Source: Rhodoferax sp. AJA081-3
Lineage (GTDB): Bacteria; Pseudomonadota; Gammaproteobacteria; Burkholderiales; Burkholderiaceae_C
DNA: 64,000 nucleotides
Direction: 5' to 3'
NCBI RefSeq assembly: GCF_017798165.1
Contig: NZ_CP059068.1
Location: 1,922,001 to 1,986,000 of the forward strand
A model generated the notes under the pieces. The model worked only from the letters and a program-made list of their open reading frames with translations, did no database searches and was not told the DNA's origin. Positions within the stretch are counted from its first letter, which is position 1. Each line of letters begins with the position of its first letter. Shown here piece by piece: positions 1 to 9,163 of the stretch. Both the position numbers and the translations under genes were made by a program.

Positions 1-1811
1 CCGAAGACAGCGCCGCCTACCGCCGCAGCGTGGCGGGGTTTGCGGCCCTGGGCTACTTGTGGGTGGTGGGCTGTTTTGCAGTGGCCGTTGCGCTGCTGGT
101 GTGGACACTCGCCACCATGGCCCACGGGCGTGTCAAGGGCTACCACTTCATACTGCTGATCACCGGCGCCGGTCTGTTGTGGACCAGCTTGCGCGCGCTG
201 TGGCTGCGCCTGGAGGCGCCACACGGTAGCCCTATCACCGCCGCCGACGCCCCCGCGCTGTTTGAGGCCCTGGCCCGCATCCGCAAAAAGACCAAAGGCC
301 CAGCCATAGACCATGTGCTGCTGGACAGCAGCTTCAACGCCAGCATCAGCCAGCTGCCGCGTTATGGCCTGTTTGGCGGCGCCACCAACTACCTGACCAT
401 TGGCCTGCCGCTGCTGTTGGCCATAGACAAGCCGCGGTTTCTGGCCGTGATGTCGCACGAATACGGTCACCTGCGGGGTGGACATGGGCAATTCGCCGCG
501 TGGATCTACCGCACACGCCTGAGCTGGATGAAGCTGGAACACGGCATGCGTGACGACTCCGGCGTCATCGCCATGGCCACCCAGGCGTTTTTGCGCTGGT
601 ACTTCCCGCGCTTCATGGCCAAGACCTTTGCACTGGCCCGCCAGGACGAATACGAGGCCGACCGTATTGCCGGCAAACTGCTGGGGCGCGATGTGGCTGG
701 CGCGGCACTGACAGAGATTGCCATCAAAGGCAGATGGCTCAACACGGAGTTTTGGCCGCTGCACTGGGGGGCGGCCGCCAAGAGCCCCCAACCCGTGGGC
801 CCGTTTACCGCCATGCGCACCCTGCTGTCACAACCCGTGGTCGACGATTTTGCCCGCGACGCCTTGCGCCAGTCGCTGGTGCAACTCAGTGATGAGGATG
901 ACACCCACCCGGTGCTGCGGGACCGGCTGGAAGCCCTCAAGGTGACCAAACAACTGCCGGCCTGGTCCACACGCCCGGCACTCGAACTGTTAGGCCCCAG
1001 CGCCACCAAGTGGCTGGCCCACTTTGACAAGGAATGGTGCGTGGAGAACGCCAGCGACTGGAAGCTGCACCACGCCTACCTGCAGCGTGTGCAGGTGCGC
1101 ATAGACACCCTCACAGCCAGCCTGCAGCGCAACAACGCGGACGAAATGGCACAACTGGGCGACCTGAAGAAGCGCCTGGATGCCAAGGCCGACGTGCGCA
1201 GCTGTTATGAACGTGCACTGCAGATAACACCCGGTCACGCCGGCGCCCTGCGCGGTTTGGTGGGTTGTCTGCCAGAAACCGACTTTGCCAACCGCATCCA
1301 GTGCCTGACCCAGTTGTTTGAAACCAGTGCCGCCAACAAGTGGTGGGCCTGCCGCACGGCCGTGCGTATGCTGGAGAAAAGTGTGGCCGCAGGCAACCTG
1401 GACGACAAGGCGCTCAAGCTGTGGCGTGAACGCCTGAAGCAAGCCGACGAGGCCGAACAACGCGCCTGGAACGAAATGACGGACACCCCGTGTTTCCACT
1501 CCATTGCACGCCACGACCTGAATGACTTTGAACGCGGAGAGTTTGAGTCCGACATGGCACGCTGCAAACCCGTGCAACGCGCCTGGCTGGTGCGCAAGGC
1601 GCTCAAGGAGTTTGCCTACCGGCGCTGCTACATCCTCTTCATCGAACTACCGGGCATGGCCGACGAAGACCGCTACCACCTGTGCCGCAGCCTGGAGCGC
1701 ACGCTGGACCTGCCCGGCCCGGTACTGGTGTTGTGGGCGGGCCATTCACCCACCCTGCAAGAGATCCAGAAGTACGCGTTTGACGCGGTCTACGCCAGGG
1801 CGCTGCGCTGA
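1..1811 (+). CDS. M48-family membrane metallopeptidase with TPR-like C-terminus (5' partial)
   Basis: The reading frame is already open at the left window edge, so the GTG at 30 need not be the true start and the gene is 5'-partial. From position 30 it gives 593 residues. Two hydrophobic segments (about residues 5-25 and 32-50) are followed by the zinc-protease motif HEYGH at residues 143-147, and by DEYEADRIAG further on, which supplies the third-ligand Glu seen in M48 peptidases. The C-terminal half is charged and helical, resembling degenerate tetratricopeptide repeats. M48 enzymes are zinc endopeptidases of membrane quality control or secreted-protein processing; the substrate here is unknown. 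It converges on the MCP-like gene at 1838. Family assignment is strong, role inferred. Confidence 0.85.
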   Translation, partial: EDSAAYRRSVAGFAALGYLWVVGCFAVAVALLVWTLATMAHGRVKGYHFILLITGAGLLWTSLRALWLRLEAPHGSPITAADAPALFEALARIRKKTKGPAIDHVLLDSSFNASISQLPRYGLFGGATNYLTIGLPLLLAIDKPRFLAVMSHEYGHLRGGHGQFAAWIYRTRLSWMKLEHGMRDDSGVIAMATQAFLRWYFPRFMAKTFALARQDEYEADRIAGKLLGRDVAGAALTEIAIKGRWLNTEFWPLHWGAAAKSPQPVGPFTAMRTLLSQPVVDDFARDALRQSLVQLSDEDDTHPVLRDRLEALKVTKQLPAWSTRPALELLGPSATKWLAHFDKEWCVENASDWKLHHAYLQRVQVRIDTLTASLQRNNADEMAQLGDLKKRLDAKADVRSCYERALQITPGHAGALRGLVGCLPETDFANRIQCLTQLFETSAANKWWACRTAVRMLEKSVAAGNLDDKALKLWRERLKQADEAEQRAWNEMTDTPCFHSIARHDLNDFERGEFESDMARCKPVQRAWLVRKALKEFAYRRCYILFIELPGMADEDRYHLCRSLERTLDLPGPVLVLWAGHSPTLQEIQKYAFDAVYARALR

Positions 1812-1837
1812 CGCAGCGGGCGACCGCGGGGGCCCAT

Positions 1838-2539
1838 TCAAGCGGGTTTGGCCATCGCCCGCTGGAGGATGGTGCCAATGTCAGTGGTGATGCTGATCAG
1901 CTCGGTGGCCACCACCGCAAACTCATTGCCCACTGCGCCCGCACGGGCCGCCACGATGCGGGCATTCATGGCGACCACCTGCGCCTGTTTGGAAATGGTC
2001 TTGATCTCTTCCATAGCGCCGTGCAGCTGGTGCTCCACCCGGTGGGCGTGGTCACGCGCCTCGGTCTCGTACAGCGCGGTCAGGCTGTTGAGCACGCCGA
2101 GCAGGGACGACGAACACTCCACCAACTCCTCCAGCAGAGCCGGTACCTGGCGCTGCCAGCCGGAGGCAATGGCAAACAGCACCCTCTCCGCCAGCGCGAT
2201 AAATCCCAGGATTTTTGCGTTGCCCTGAGCTGACCCGAAATAGGCTTGCTGCAGGGGCTCTCCAAAAACACCGGGCAACACCTTGTTGCCCTTGATCAAC
2301 GTGGTGTGTGCATCGCGAAACAGGTCCAGCGCCTCGGTGGCAATGCGGCTGGCCTCGGGGTGGTTGCTGGCCGCGAGCACGGTGTACAGCACCACGCGTT
2401 GCGAGGTAAAACGCCGGCGGCCCGACAGGTTGATCAGCGTGGCAAACACCTCACCATTGCGTTCGACGGTGTTGGCGGCCGGCGGTGCAAGGGCAACCGC
2501 ATGGGCAGGTGTGGGGCGTTCGGTGACAGACAGGTACAT
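1838..2539 (-). CDS. Short MCP-like signalling domain protein without transmembrane segments
   Basis: This 233-residue soluble protein has a C-terminal stretch AQVVAMNARIVAARAG followed by FAVVATELISI, which follows the conserved hairpin tip of methyl-accepting chemotaxis signalling domains (QTNLLALNAAIEAARAGE, FAVVA in the family). The coiled coil is much shorter than in a normal receptor, there is no membrane segment, and the N-terminal half is not recognised. It lies 16 bp downstream of the GGDEF/EAL gene on the same strand, so the two are probably co-transcribed. It may be a cytoplasmic partner in the same signalling route, but that is inference. Start ATG with GGAGGACC just upstream. Confidence 0.7.
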   Translation of the reverse strand: MYLSVTERPTPAHAVALAPPAANTVERNGEVFATLINLSGRRRFTSQRVVLYTVLAASNHPEASRIATEALDLFRDAHTTLIKGNKVLPGVFGEPLQQAYFGSAQGNAKILGFIALAERVLFAIASGWQRQVPALLEELVECSSSLLGVLNSLTALYETEARDHAHRVEHQLHGAMEEIKTISKQAQVVAMNARIVAARAGAVGNEFAVVATELISITTDIGTILQRAMAKPA

Positions 2540-2555
2540 GGTGGTCCTCCTTTTT

Positions 2556-4892
2556 TCAATGCTCGGCCGGGTACTTGCCCAACAGGTCTGCCAGCGCCAG
2601 GGGGCGCTCCAGCAGATAACCCTGGATCAGGCTGCAGCCGGCCTGGCGCAGGATGTCCAGCTGGGGCTGCGATTCAACCCCTTCGGCAATCACCTCCAGG
2701 CCCATCTGGCAACCCAGGTCCACAATGGTTTTGACAATGGCGCGGTCATTGCGCTGGTGCGGCAGGTCACGCACAAAGGAACGGTCGATCTTCAGCGACG
2801 AGATGGGCAGGTTCTTCAGCAGGGCCAGCGATGAATGCCCCATGCCAAAGTCATCCAGGCTGATGCCAAAGCCCAGTTGGCGCAGCGCCCGCATGACCGG
2901 TATCACCTGGTCGGGCCGCTTCATCAGCATGCCCTCGGTCAGCTCCAGTGACAAGCGGTGCGGCTCCAGTCCAAACGCGCCCACCAGCGCATGCAGTTCC
3001 TCCGGCAGGCTTTTGTTGGTGAACTCGGGCGCGGCCATGTTGACGTGCACCTTTAACGCGGTGAAGCCAGCCGCATCCAGTATGGCCAGGTCACGGCAGG
3101 CCTGGCCCAGCACCCATTTGCCAATCTGCACAATCAGATGGCTTTGTTCGGCAATGGGGATGAACACGTCGGGCGGCACCATGCTGCCGTCGGGTTTGCG
3201 CCAGCGCACGAGCGCCTCGATGGATTCCAACTGCCCCCCGGGAAATATCAAAATCGGCTGGTAGACCAGGCACAGGCCATTGCCATCCAGCGCATGGTGC
3301 AGTTCGGTCTCCAAGGCCAGGCGTTGCGCAATGGACGACTGCTGCTCTGCCAGCGCATGGGTGTTGCTGATGGACGAAAAATGGCAACCGTTGCGTCCGT
3401 TGTTCTTGATGCGGTACATGGCCGCATCGGCACTTTGCAACAACGCAGCGCAGTTGTCGCCACACTGCGGGAAGGTGCTGACACCCACGCTGGCCGACAC
3501 CGTCAGTTCGATGCCTTCGTACACAAAAGGCGCGCGGGCAGCCTGCAGAATGCTTTCCAGCAAGTGGGCAGCTTCCGCCAGTGCAGGGGTGGGAATCAGC
3601 AGCGCAAATTCATCGCCGCCCAGGCGGCCCACTTTGCTGCCCACGGGTACCAACGCCTGCAGGCGCTGGGCAAACTCCCGCAGCACCGCGTTGCCCGCCT
3701 CGTGCCCAAAGGCATCGTTGATGGGTTTGAAGCGATCCAGGTCGATGAAAGCCAGACCAAATGCGCTGCAGTCTTGACTTGCGTCGGCACAGGCCTGGCT
3801 GACCAGATCGTGGAAATGGTTGCGGTTGGCCAAGCCCGTCAGTGCATCGACCTGGGCCAGGTACAAAATAGTGGCCTGGTGCTCCATGCGCTGGGCCATC
3901 TGCGCAATGAAGGCGCCAATACTGGCCGAGACCTTGGGTAACTGGGCCTCGGGCTGGCGCGACAAACAGCTGTAAAACTCCAGCACACCAGGGCTATGGG
4001 TATGCCCATCGGCCGACACATAGGTCACCGGAAACACATAACCCGACCACAGCTTGCACTCGCGGTCATTGGTGCGCTGCGAGAAGCGCAGGTCGTTGAC
4101 CATGTCTTCCACCCAGTCGGGCCTGCCGCTTTGCCACACCGCGCCCACCAGGCCTTCACCCGGCGCCAGCGACAGCGTGGCGCTCTCGGCACCAAACGAG
4201 GCCAGGTCCAGTTCGGGCTGGTGCCAGAAATACTTGCAGGCCAGGCGTGGCGGTGCATCCGCTGACGGTGACTCGGCCGCCCAGTACGCACCCCAGTCCC
4301 AACCCAGGTTTTTGCAAATCAGCTGGATCACATTGGTGATGGCATCCCCCAGGGAATGCGTGCCGACCAAAAACTCGGTCAGCTCGAAACCCAGGCGCTC
4401 ACGCATGGCCGCATGTTTGAGCGGTGTGATATCGGACAGGATGCCGCTGACTAGCCTCGGGTTGGCCGGGTCCTGTGGCAGGTGCGCCAAGCGCAGCCAG
4501 CGCATGCCCTCCACCGGGCTGATGACGCGAAAATCGTTTGGAGCCCCGCGCTGCGCGCCGTGCGGCAGCTGTGCAATCAGCCCCAGCATGTCGTCGGACA
4601 CCACATGGATAAAGCAGCTGTCCAGCCCCGTGTGGTGCAGCGCCTCCACATTGAGGTACCGCGCGGCCAGAGCGGACAACACGATTTGCGACGATGCGGG
4701 GTCAAACCACCAGCGGCCAAAACCCGCCGCTTCCTCCAGCGCACTGGGCGATGCGCCTTGGGTCAGCGCCTGGGACAGGTGCTGCGCAAGGCCCACCGTG
4801 GTACCTGGCGCTTTGAGCGTGTAGCCTGTGTCGAGCGTCGTGTGCATGGTGTCTGACAGAGTGGCCATGCCAGGCTTGGCAGCACATTCCAT
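2556..4892 (-). CDS. PAS-GAF-GGDEF-EAL cyclic-di-GMP turnover protein
   Basis: A soluble 778-residue protein. Order: PAS-like segment (about 55-150), GAF domain (about 170-330, with WDWGAYWAAE and GLVGAVWQSG), GGDEF diguanylate cyclase domain with an intact GRLGGDEFALL near residue 424, then an EAL phosphodiesterase domain with IEALVRW near 557, the DDFGMGHSS loop and IKID-type SLKIDRSF. Both catalytic signatures look intact, so it could both make and degrade cyclic di-GMP, with net activity set by the N-terminal sensors. No membrane segments are visible. A BLUF protein gene follows upstream on the same strand. An alternative start is the Met at residue 9. Confidence 0.9.
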   Translation of the reverse strand: MECAAKPGMATLSDTMHTTLDTGYTLKAPGTTVGLAQHLSQALTQGASPSALEEAAGFGRWWFDPASSQIVLSALAARYLNVEALHHTGLDSCFIHVVSDDMLGLIAQLPHGAQRGAPNDFRVISPVEGMRWLRLAHLPQDPANPRLVSGILSDITPLKHAAMRERLGFELTEFLVGTHSLGDAITNVIQLICKNLGWDWGAYWAAESPSADAPPRLACKYFWHQPELDLASFGAESATLSLAPGEGLVGAVWQSGRPDWVEDMVNDLRFSQRTNDRECKLWSGYVFPVTYVSADGHTHSPGVLEFYSCLSRQPEAQLPKVSASIGAFIAQMAQRMEHQATILYLAQVDALTGLANRNHFHDLVSQACADASQDCSAFGLAFIDLDRFKPINDAFGHEAGNAVLREFAQRLQALVPVGSKVGRLGGDEFALLIPTPALAEAAHLLESILQAARAPFVYEGIELTVSASVGVSTFPQCGDNCAALLQSADAAMYRIKNNGRNGCHFSSISNTHALAEQQSSIAQRLALETELHHALDGNGLCLVYQPILIFPGGQLESIEALVRWRKPDGSMVPPDVFIPIAEQSHLIVQIGKWVLGQACRDLAILDAAGFTALKVHVNMAAPEFTNKSLPEELHALVGAFGLEPHRLSLELTEGMLMKRPDQVIPVMRALRQLGFGISLDDFGMGHSSLALLKNLPISSLKIDRSFVRDLPHQRNDRAIVKTIVDLGCQMGLEVIAEGVESQPQLDILRQAGCSLIQGYLLERPLALADLLGKYPAEH

Positions 4893-4998
4893 GCCACGCT
4901 AAATCGGCTGTTCAGACCCATGAATACCCGGGTTTACCCTATATATGGGCAAACCTACCGTTTTTGGTGCGGTGGCACCCGTTCTGGTGCCTGGCCGC

Positions 4999-5418
4999 TC
5001 AGGAGAGCCAGCGCGCGTTTTGGATCACTTCGGAGAAAAACGCCCGCAGCGTGGTGGCGCTCATCTTGTACGGGTCAAAGTCTGCCGCGCTGGAGTACTT
5101 GAGGAACAGCTGGCGGTTCTCTTGCGTGGCGGCTATCAGGCCCATGGCCCAGCTACCGAACTGCCGGACCGGGATTTCCGACAGGTCCAACACCGCCGGG
5201 TCTTTGTGGCGTGGGTCTTTCAGGATGCGGTGGTACAGCGTGTTGACGGCTTGGCGATCCCCTTCGAGCTGCTGCAAAAAGATGCCATTGGCCAGGCACA
5301 ACGCCCCGGTCACACCCGCGGCCGTGTTGTTGCGTGCGGAGCTTTGCAGGATGTCTTTGACATCGCCGGGGCCCAAAATGCTTGCCGTCTTGCTGGCATA
5401 GGTGAGTTGTACGAGCAT
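4999..5418 (-). CDS. BLUF-domain blue-light sensor protein
   Basis: I use the ATG at 5418, because the conserved domain begins directly there with MLVQLTYASKT; this gives 139 residues. BLUF domains bind FAD and sense blue light through a Tyr-Gln-flavin hydrogen-bond network. The Tyr of LTYAS, Asn of NNTAAGVTGAL, Gln of FLQQLEGD and the Trp/Met of GSWAMGL are all present. There is no fused output domain, so it probably acts on a partner protein. The adjacent c-di-GMP enzyme and the divergent photolyase give a light-related neighbourhood, although a functional connection is inferred. Confidence 0.9.
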   Translation of the reverse strand: MLVQLTYASKTASILGPGDVKDILQSSARNNTAAGVTGALCLANGIFLQQLEGDRQAVNTLYHRILKDPRHKDPAVLDLSEIPVRQFGSWAMGLIAATQENRQLFLKYSSAADFDPYKMSATTLRAFFSEVIQNARWLS

Positions 5419-5513
5419 GGTGCTACGGTTCCTGTGGAGTGCCGGAATGTGCCGGCATCTGTACTGTTGCGGGATGACCATGGAAGATAACCAAAGCGCA
5501 ATACCCGTGCACC

Positions 5514-7241
5514 ATGCCCCGTCATGCGGATGCGGCCAGAATTCAGCATGCCTTCACGGTGCCACAAGACCCTTACATGGCTCACGCAGAAGTGGTTTTC
5601 CACAAGCCGGGCCAACGCGCAAGTCGGCACCCCCGCGTGCGGTACAAGGTGCACTCTTTGACTGACCACACACCCCAGCTGCCCGGCAGGGTGCGCCATC
5701 TGGTCATCGTATTGGGTGACCAGCTCGATGCGCAATCCACGGCGCTGCAGGATTTCGACCGCACACAAGACGTGGTGTGGATGGCCGAGGTGGCCGAAGA
5801 ATCAACCCACGTGTGGTCGACCAAGCAGCGTATTGCGGTGTTCCTGAGTGCCATGCGCCACTTTGCGCAGGACCTGCGTACACAAGGCCTGCCCATGGTC
5901 TACACGCGGCTGGACGCTGCTGACAACCAGGGCACGCTGGCCCTGCAATTGCAACAGGCTGTCACGCAACTGCAACCCGCGACTCTGGTTTTGACCGCCC
6001 CCGGTGACTGGCGCGTTCTGCAAGCGCTGCGCACCGTGGCGGCAGAACACCAGCTGCCGCTGGACCTGCGCGACGACACCCATTTTTTCAGCACCGTGCG
6101 CGAGTTTGCGGCCCACGCCAAGGGCCGCAAACAGCTTAGGCTGGAATACTGGTACCGCGCACTGCGGCAGAAACACGGCATCCTGATGGACGGCAAAGAA
6201 CCAGCGGGTGGGCAGTGGAATTTTGATGCCGACAACCGCGAATCCTTTGGCAAGACAGGGCCACACAACGTGCCGCCGCCCACGCGTTTCGCGCCGGACA
6301 CCATCACGCAGGACGTCATCACACAGGTCAACACGCAGTTCGCCGATCACCCTGGTACCCTGCACACCTTTGGCTGGCCGGTCACACGCACACAAGCGCT
6401 GCTGACTCTGCAAGCCTTCATAAACCAACGCCTGCCGCTGTTTGGACAATACGAAGACGCCATGTGGGCCGGTGAGGCCTGGCTCTACCACTCCCACCTG
6501 AGCTGCGCACTCAACCTCAAACTGCTGAACCCGCGCGAAGTGGTGCAAGCCGCCGAACAGGCCTACCGCGCAGGCACTGCACCACTGGCTGCGGTGGAAG
6601 GCTTCATCCGCCAGATACTGGGCTGGCGTGAATACGTGCGTGGCATCTACTGGACCCAAATGCCGGGCTACCTGGAGCGCAACGCATTGGACGCACAGAC
6701 CGAGCTGCCCGCCTGGTACTGGACGGGCGAGACCGACATGGCCTGCCTCAAAGACGCTATTCACCAAACCCTGGAACACGGCTACGCCCACCACATCCAG
6801 CGCCTGATGGTGACCGGCCTGTATGCCCTGCTGTTGGGGGTAAAACCGCAGGCGGTGCATGCCTGGTACCTGAGCGTATATGTAGACGCGGTGGAGTGGG
6901 TGGAGCTGCCCAACACGCTGGGCATGGGCCAGTTTGGCGATGGCGGCCTGATGGCCAGCAAGCCCTATGTGGCCAGCGGCAAATACATCCAGCGCATGAG
7001 CAACCACTGCAAGGGCTGCAGGTACGACCCCGCCTTGTCCACAGGTGCCACAGCCTGCCCCTACACCACGCTGTACTGGGATTTCTTGATACGCCACGAG
7101 CCGCTGCTGAAGACAAATCCACGCATGGCCATGCAACTTAAAAACCTGGGGCGGCTGGATGGCGCTGCGCGGCTGGCCATCAGCAGCCAGGCAGCAGTGC
7201 ACCGGCTGGCTACCAGCACTCAGGGCAAAACTCTGCCCTGA
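5514..7241 (+). CDS. Iron-sulfur cryptochrome/photolyase-related protein (PhrB type)
   Basis: The homologous region starts at RHLVIVLGDQLD (about residue 60 of this frame), so the true start may be one of the ATG at 5514, ATG at 5577 or GTG at 5649; none has a clear ribosome site. The protein has the N-terminal Rossmann fold of the cryptochrome/photolyase-related family and the FAD-binding helical domain. In the C-terminal half the Cys of ETDMACLKD, the two of NHCKGC and that of GATACPYT match the four ligands of the 4Fe-4S cluster of (6-4) photolyases such as PhrB. Likely role: light-driven repair of UV photoproducts. Its 3' end overlaps the convergent histidine phosphatase by 22 bp. Confidence 0.88.
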   Translation: MPRHADAARIQHAFTVPQDPYMAHAEVVFHKPGQRASRHPRVRYKVHSLTDHTPQLPGRVRHLVIVLGDQLDAQSTALQDFDRTQDVVWMAEVAEESTHVWSTKQRIAVFLSAMRHFAQDLRTQGLPMVYTRLDAADNQGTLALQLQQAVTQLQPATLVLTAPGDWRVLQALRTVAAEHQLPLDLRDDTHFFSTVREFAAHAKGRKQLRLEYWYRALRQKHGILMDGKEPAGGQWNFDADNRESFGKTGPHNVPPPTRFAPDTITQDVITQVNTQFADHPGTLHTFGWPVTRTQALLTLQAFINQRLPLFGQYEDAMWAGEAWLYHSHLSCALNLKLLNPREVVQAAEQAYRAGTAPLAAVEGFIRQILGWREYVRGIYWTQMPGYLERNALDAQTELPAWYWTGETDMACLKDAIHQTLEHGYAHHIQRLMVTGLYALLLGVKPQAVHAWYLSVYVDAVEWVELPNTLGMGQFGDGGLMASKPYVASGKYIQRMSNHCKGCRYDPALSTGATACPYTTLYWDFLIRHEPLLKTNPRMAMQLKNLGRLDGAARLAISSQAAVHRLATSTQGKTLP

Positions 7242-7831
7242 ACCCGCAACGCGCCAGCCATTTGGTGCAAAACGACACCTTCCCCGGACTGTGGAACCAC
7301 ACCCGTCAATGCAGTGATGTTGACCTGGTGTGTCACCACAACCAACGTGCCAGGCCCACGCCACTCCAAAAGAAGTCGGCGTGCCTGCTCGGACTGTGCA
7401 GCCTCAGCCTGGGGGCTTGCAAAAAATGAATTAAAAGCCGGCTGTGCCTGGGGCACCGGCCCGGCCGGGTCAGCAAACGCCAGTTGCGCTGTGTGGTGTG
7501 TGCGGCACCACTGGGAGTGCCAGACCGCCCCTACAGCCACGCCGCGCTGCCGCAACACATCGCCCATTCGGCGGGCCTGCTCACGTCCTTCGGTACTCAG
7601 GTTGCGCTGCGTGGTGCAGTCCCCCAAGACCAGGCCAGGCGGGTCTCCGCCGCCAGGGGCCAGTGCATGCCGAAACAGCACGATGGCGCCGGGTGCCTTC
7701 AGCGCCGCCCAGGCTTCTTGGTTAGCGTCTTGTGCAAACGCAGGACCGGCACACCCAGCGCACAACGTAAAAAGAAGTGCCCAGATAGGCCGCGCCGTGG
7801 ATAGCCAGTGAAAGGAGGTCGGTCTTACCAC
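7220..7831 (-). CDS. Secreted histidine phosphatase family protein
   Basis: A 203-residue protein with an N-terminal signal peptide (hydrophobic WALLFTLCAGCAG ending near AFAQD). The phosphatase motif is LFRHALAPG, the branch with Ala after Arg-His instead of the classic RHG; STEGREQA, the WHSQWCRT Arg region and a C-terminal THQVN with the second catalytic His are present. This points to a periplasmic phosphomonoesterase with unknown substrate. The GTG start overlaps the end of the upstream SDR gene by 7 bp, so the two are translationally coupled. Confidence 0.8.
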   Translation of the reverse strand: MVRPTSFHWLSTARPIWALLFTLCAGCAGPAFAQDANQEAWAALKAPGAIVLFRHALAPGGGDPPGLVLGDCTTQRNLSTEGREQARRMGDVLRQRGVAVGAVWHSQWCRTHHTAQLAFADPAGPVPQAQPAFNSFFASPQAEAAQSEQARRLLLEWRGPGTLVVVTHQVNITALTGVVPQSGEGVVLHQMAGALRVQGRVLP

Positions 7832-8541
7832 GGTATTTGTTCTCCCTGGTAGTCCACGAAGTGGGCCCCTTGCTTGGGCTGCAACCCTTTGAGGGTATTG
7901 AGCATGCCAGCCACCGACTCCGCAGGCTCCAGCAGTTTGGCAACACCCGCCGAGAACGGCTGCGACAACGCGGAGCGCACCGTGCCGGGCTGCAGGGCAA
8001 CCACACGCAAGGCGGGCTGCTTGCGCTGCAGCTCGATGGCGGCGGTTTGCAGCAGCATGTTCAACGCGGCCTTGGAGGCGCGGTAGGCATACCAGCCGCC
8101 CTTGCGGTTGTCGGCAATGCTGCCCACCCGTGCGGACAGCTTGGCGTAGATGGACGCGCCGGGCGCCAGCAAGGGCGCAAAATGCCGTAGCACCAGCGCC
8201 GGACCAATGGCATTAATCTGGAAGGCGCGGGCCAGATGGTCTGCCTGCAAGGCGGCCAAGGACTTCTCGGGCCCCTGCCCGTCCACCATCAGCGCACCCG
8301 TTGCGTCCACCATCAGGTGGTAGGGCCCATGGGGGGCACTGGCCGCGGCCAGTGCCGCAATGCTGGCCGCATCCAGCAGGTCAAACCCCGGGTTGTGCGC
8401 GCGTGACACGGTCTCTACATGGCTGCAATACACATCGTCCTGCAAAGCCTTAACAAACGCCGCACCAATGGCGCCGTGGGCGCCGAGCACCAGCGCGCGG
8501 TAACTGTGCGCCAGCAAGGCGGCAGGCGCACAGTTACCCAC
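7825..8541 (-). CDS. Short-chain dehydrogenase/reductase (C-factor-like)
   Basis: A 238-residue Rossmann-fold protein with the nucleotide motif LVLGAHGAIGAAF at the N-terminus and the catalytic YRASK (YxxxK) in the middle, so a classical SDR. The adenine-side motif is atypical, which fits the C-factor-like or short SDR group often annotated without a substrate. GTG is the most upstream supported start; a start closer to the Rossmann motif is possible. The stop overlaps the downstream phosphatase start. Substrate unknown. Confidence 0.78.
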   Translation of the reverse strand: MGNCAPAALLAHSYRALVLGAHGAIGAAFVKALQDDVYCSHVETVSRAHNPGFDLLDAASIAALAAASAPHGPYHLMVDATGALMVDGQGPEKSLAALQADHLARAFQINAIGPALVLRHFAPLLAPGASIYAKLSARVGSIADNRKGGWYAYRASKAALNMLLQTAAIELQRKQPALRVVALQPGTVRSALSQPFSAGVAKLLEPAESVAGMLNTLKGLQPKQGAHFVDYQGEQIPW

Positions 8542-8575
8542 CGGCCATCACCCTGTACACCATGGCATTTACTCC

Positions 8576-8613
8576 TACTTTAATAGCAAACAAAGCATAT
8601 TTTACGGGGGCTA
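8576..8613 (-). repeat. Dispersed TAGCCCCCG motif, copy 1
   Basis: Read on the minus strand it begins TAGCCCCCGTAAAATATG and ends with GCTATTAAA about 20 bases later, matching the pattern shared by seven places in the window (TAGCCCCCG, then AAATAT, then a TAGC/GCTAT box). It fills part of the 132-bp gap upstream of the SDR gene. Confidence 0.65.
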
Positions 8614-8673
8614 GGGGCATAAAACGCTTACAACCCCTCCTCAAACTGGGGGTATGGCTTCCACACCATCCTT

Positions 8674-9159
8674 TCACTTGCGTGTTTGTATGCGGGAGAG
8701 AGCGTTGGCCACCCATCGATGGGCTGTATCCATTTCTGTGAAGAAGCGGAAATCCGTTTGTGTGTGCTCAAACACTTCCGCGAACTTTTGCACCATGATG
8801 TACATACCTTCCACATCGGGCTGGGCCACCCAGGCCACGATGGATTTTGGTTGAACATCCTGGATGAACCTGACATAGCCTCCGCGGTAGGCGTCGAATG
8901 CCTCTGGAGACATCAGGGCACTTTCATGCCAATGCACTATCGCCGCAAAGGTGCCGTTGGGTTGCCAGCGTTTGTAGGCTTTGCGGCGCGTGACACCCAG
9001 TGCCCGGATGGCCTCCACATTGAACGGCCCTGTGGCCTCGTAGCACAGCACTTCACCATCAGAGGTCAACACAAATTCGCCGTGGGGCGCAAATTTACCG
9101 GTGCTGAACGCACTGGTATGCAGGTCGGGCGACAGTTCACTAAATCCTGAGTCGAACAT
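8674..9159 (-). CDS. Conserved hypothetical protein of fatty-acid-type operon
   Basis: Taking the ATG at 9159 gives 161 residues (MFDSGFSEL...). The 4-bp gap to the upstream dehydrogenase stop supports this start rather than the longer frame that runs into that gene. The sequence is soluble with alternating strands and helices, including GEVLCYEATGPFNVEAI and YIMVQKFAEVFEH; the pattern is reminiscent of STAS/SpoIIAA-like folds, but I do not recognise the family with confidence. It is the last gene of the thiolase / acyl-CoA ligase / SDR operon. Confidence 0.7.
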   Translation of the reverse strand: MFDSGFSELSPDLHTSAFSTGKFAPHGEFVLTSDGEVLCYEATGPFNVEAIRALGVTRRKAYKRWQPNGTFAAIVHWHESALMSPEAFDAYRGGYVRFIQDVQPKSIVAWVAQPDVEGMYIMVQKFAEVFEHTQTDFRFFTEMDTAHRWVANALSRIQTRK

Positions 9160-9163
9160 GGTG

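Noticed and set aside
8628..8876. A PQFEEGL end near 8640 resembling the LHPQFEG end of the response regulator
   Set aside because: Only about 13-17 bases agree (CCCCAGTTTGAGG), the rest is unrelated and lies within or beside the hypothetical gene at 8674. Too short to call a third copy.
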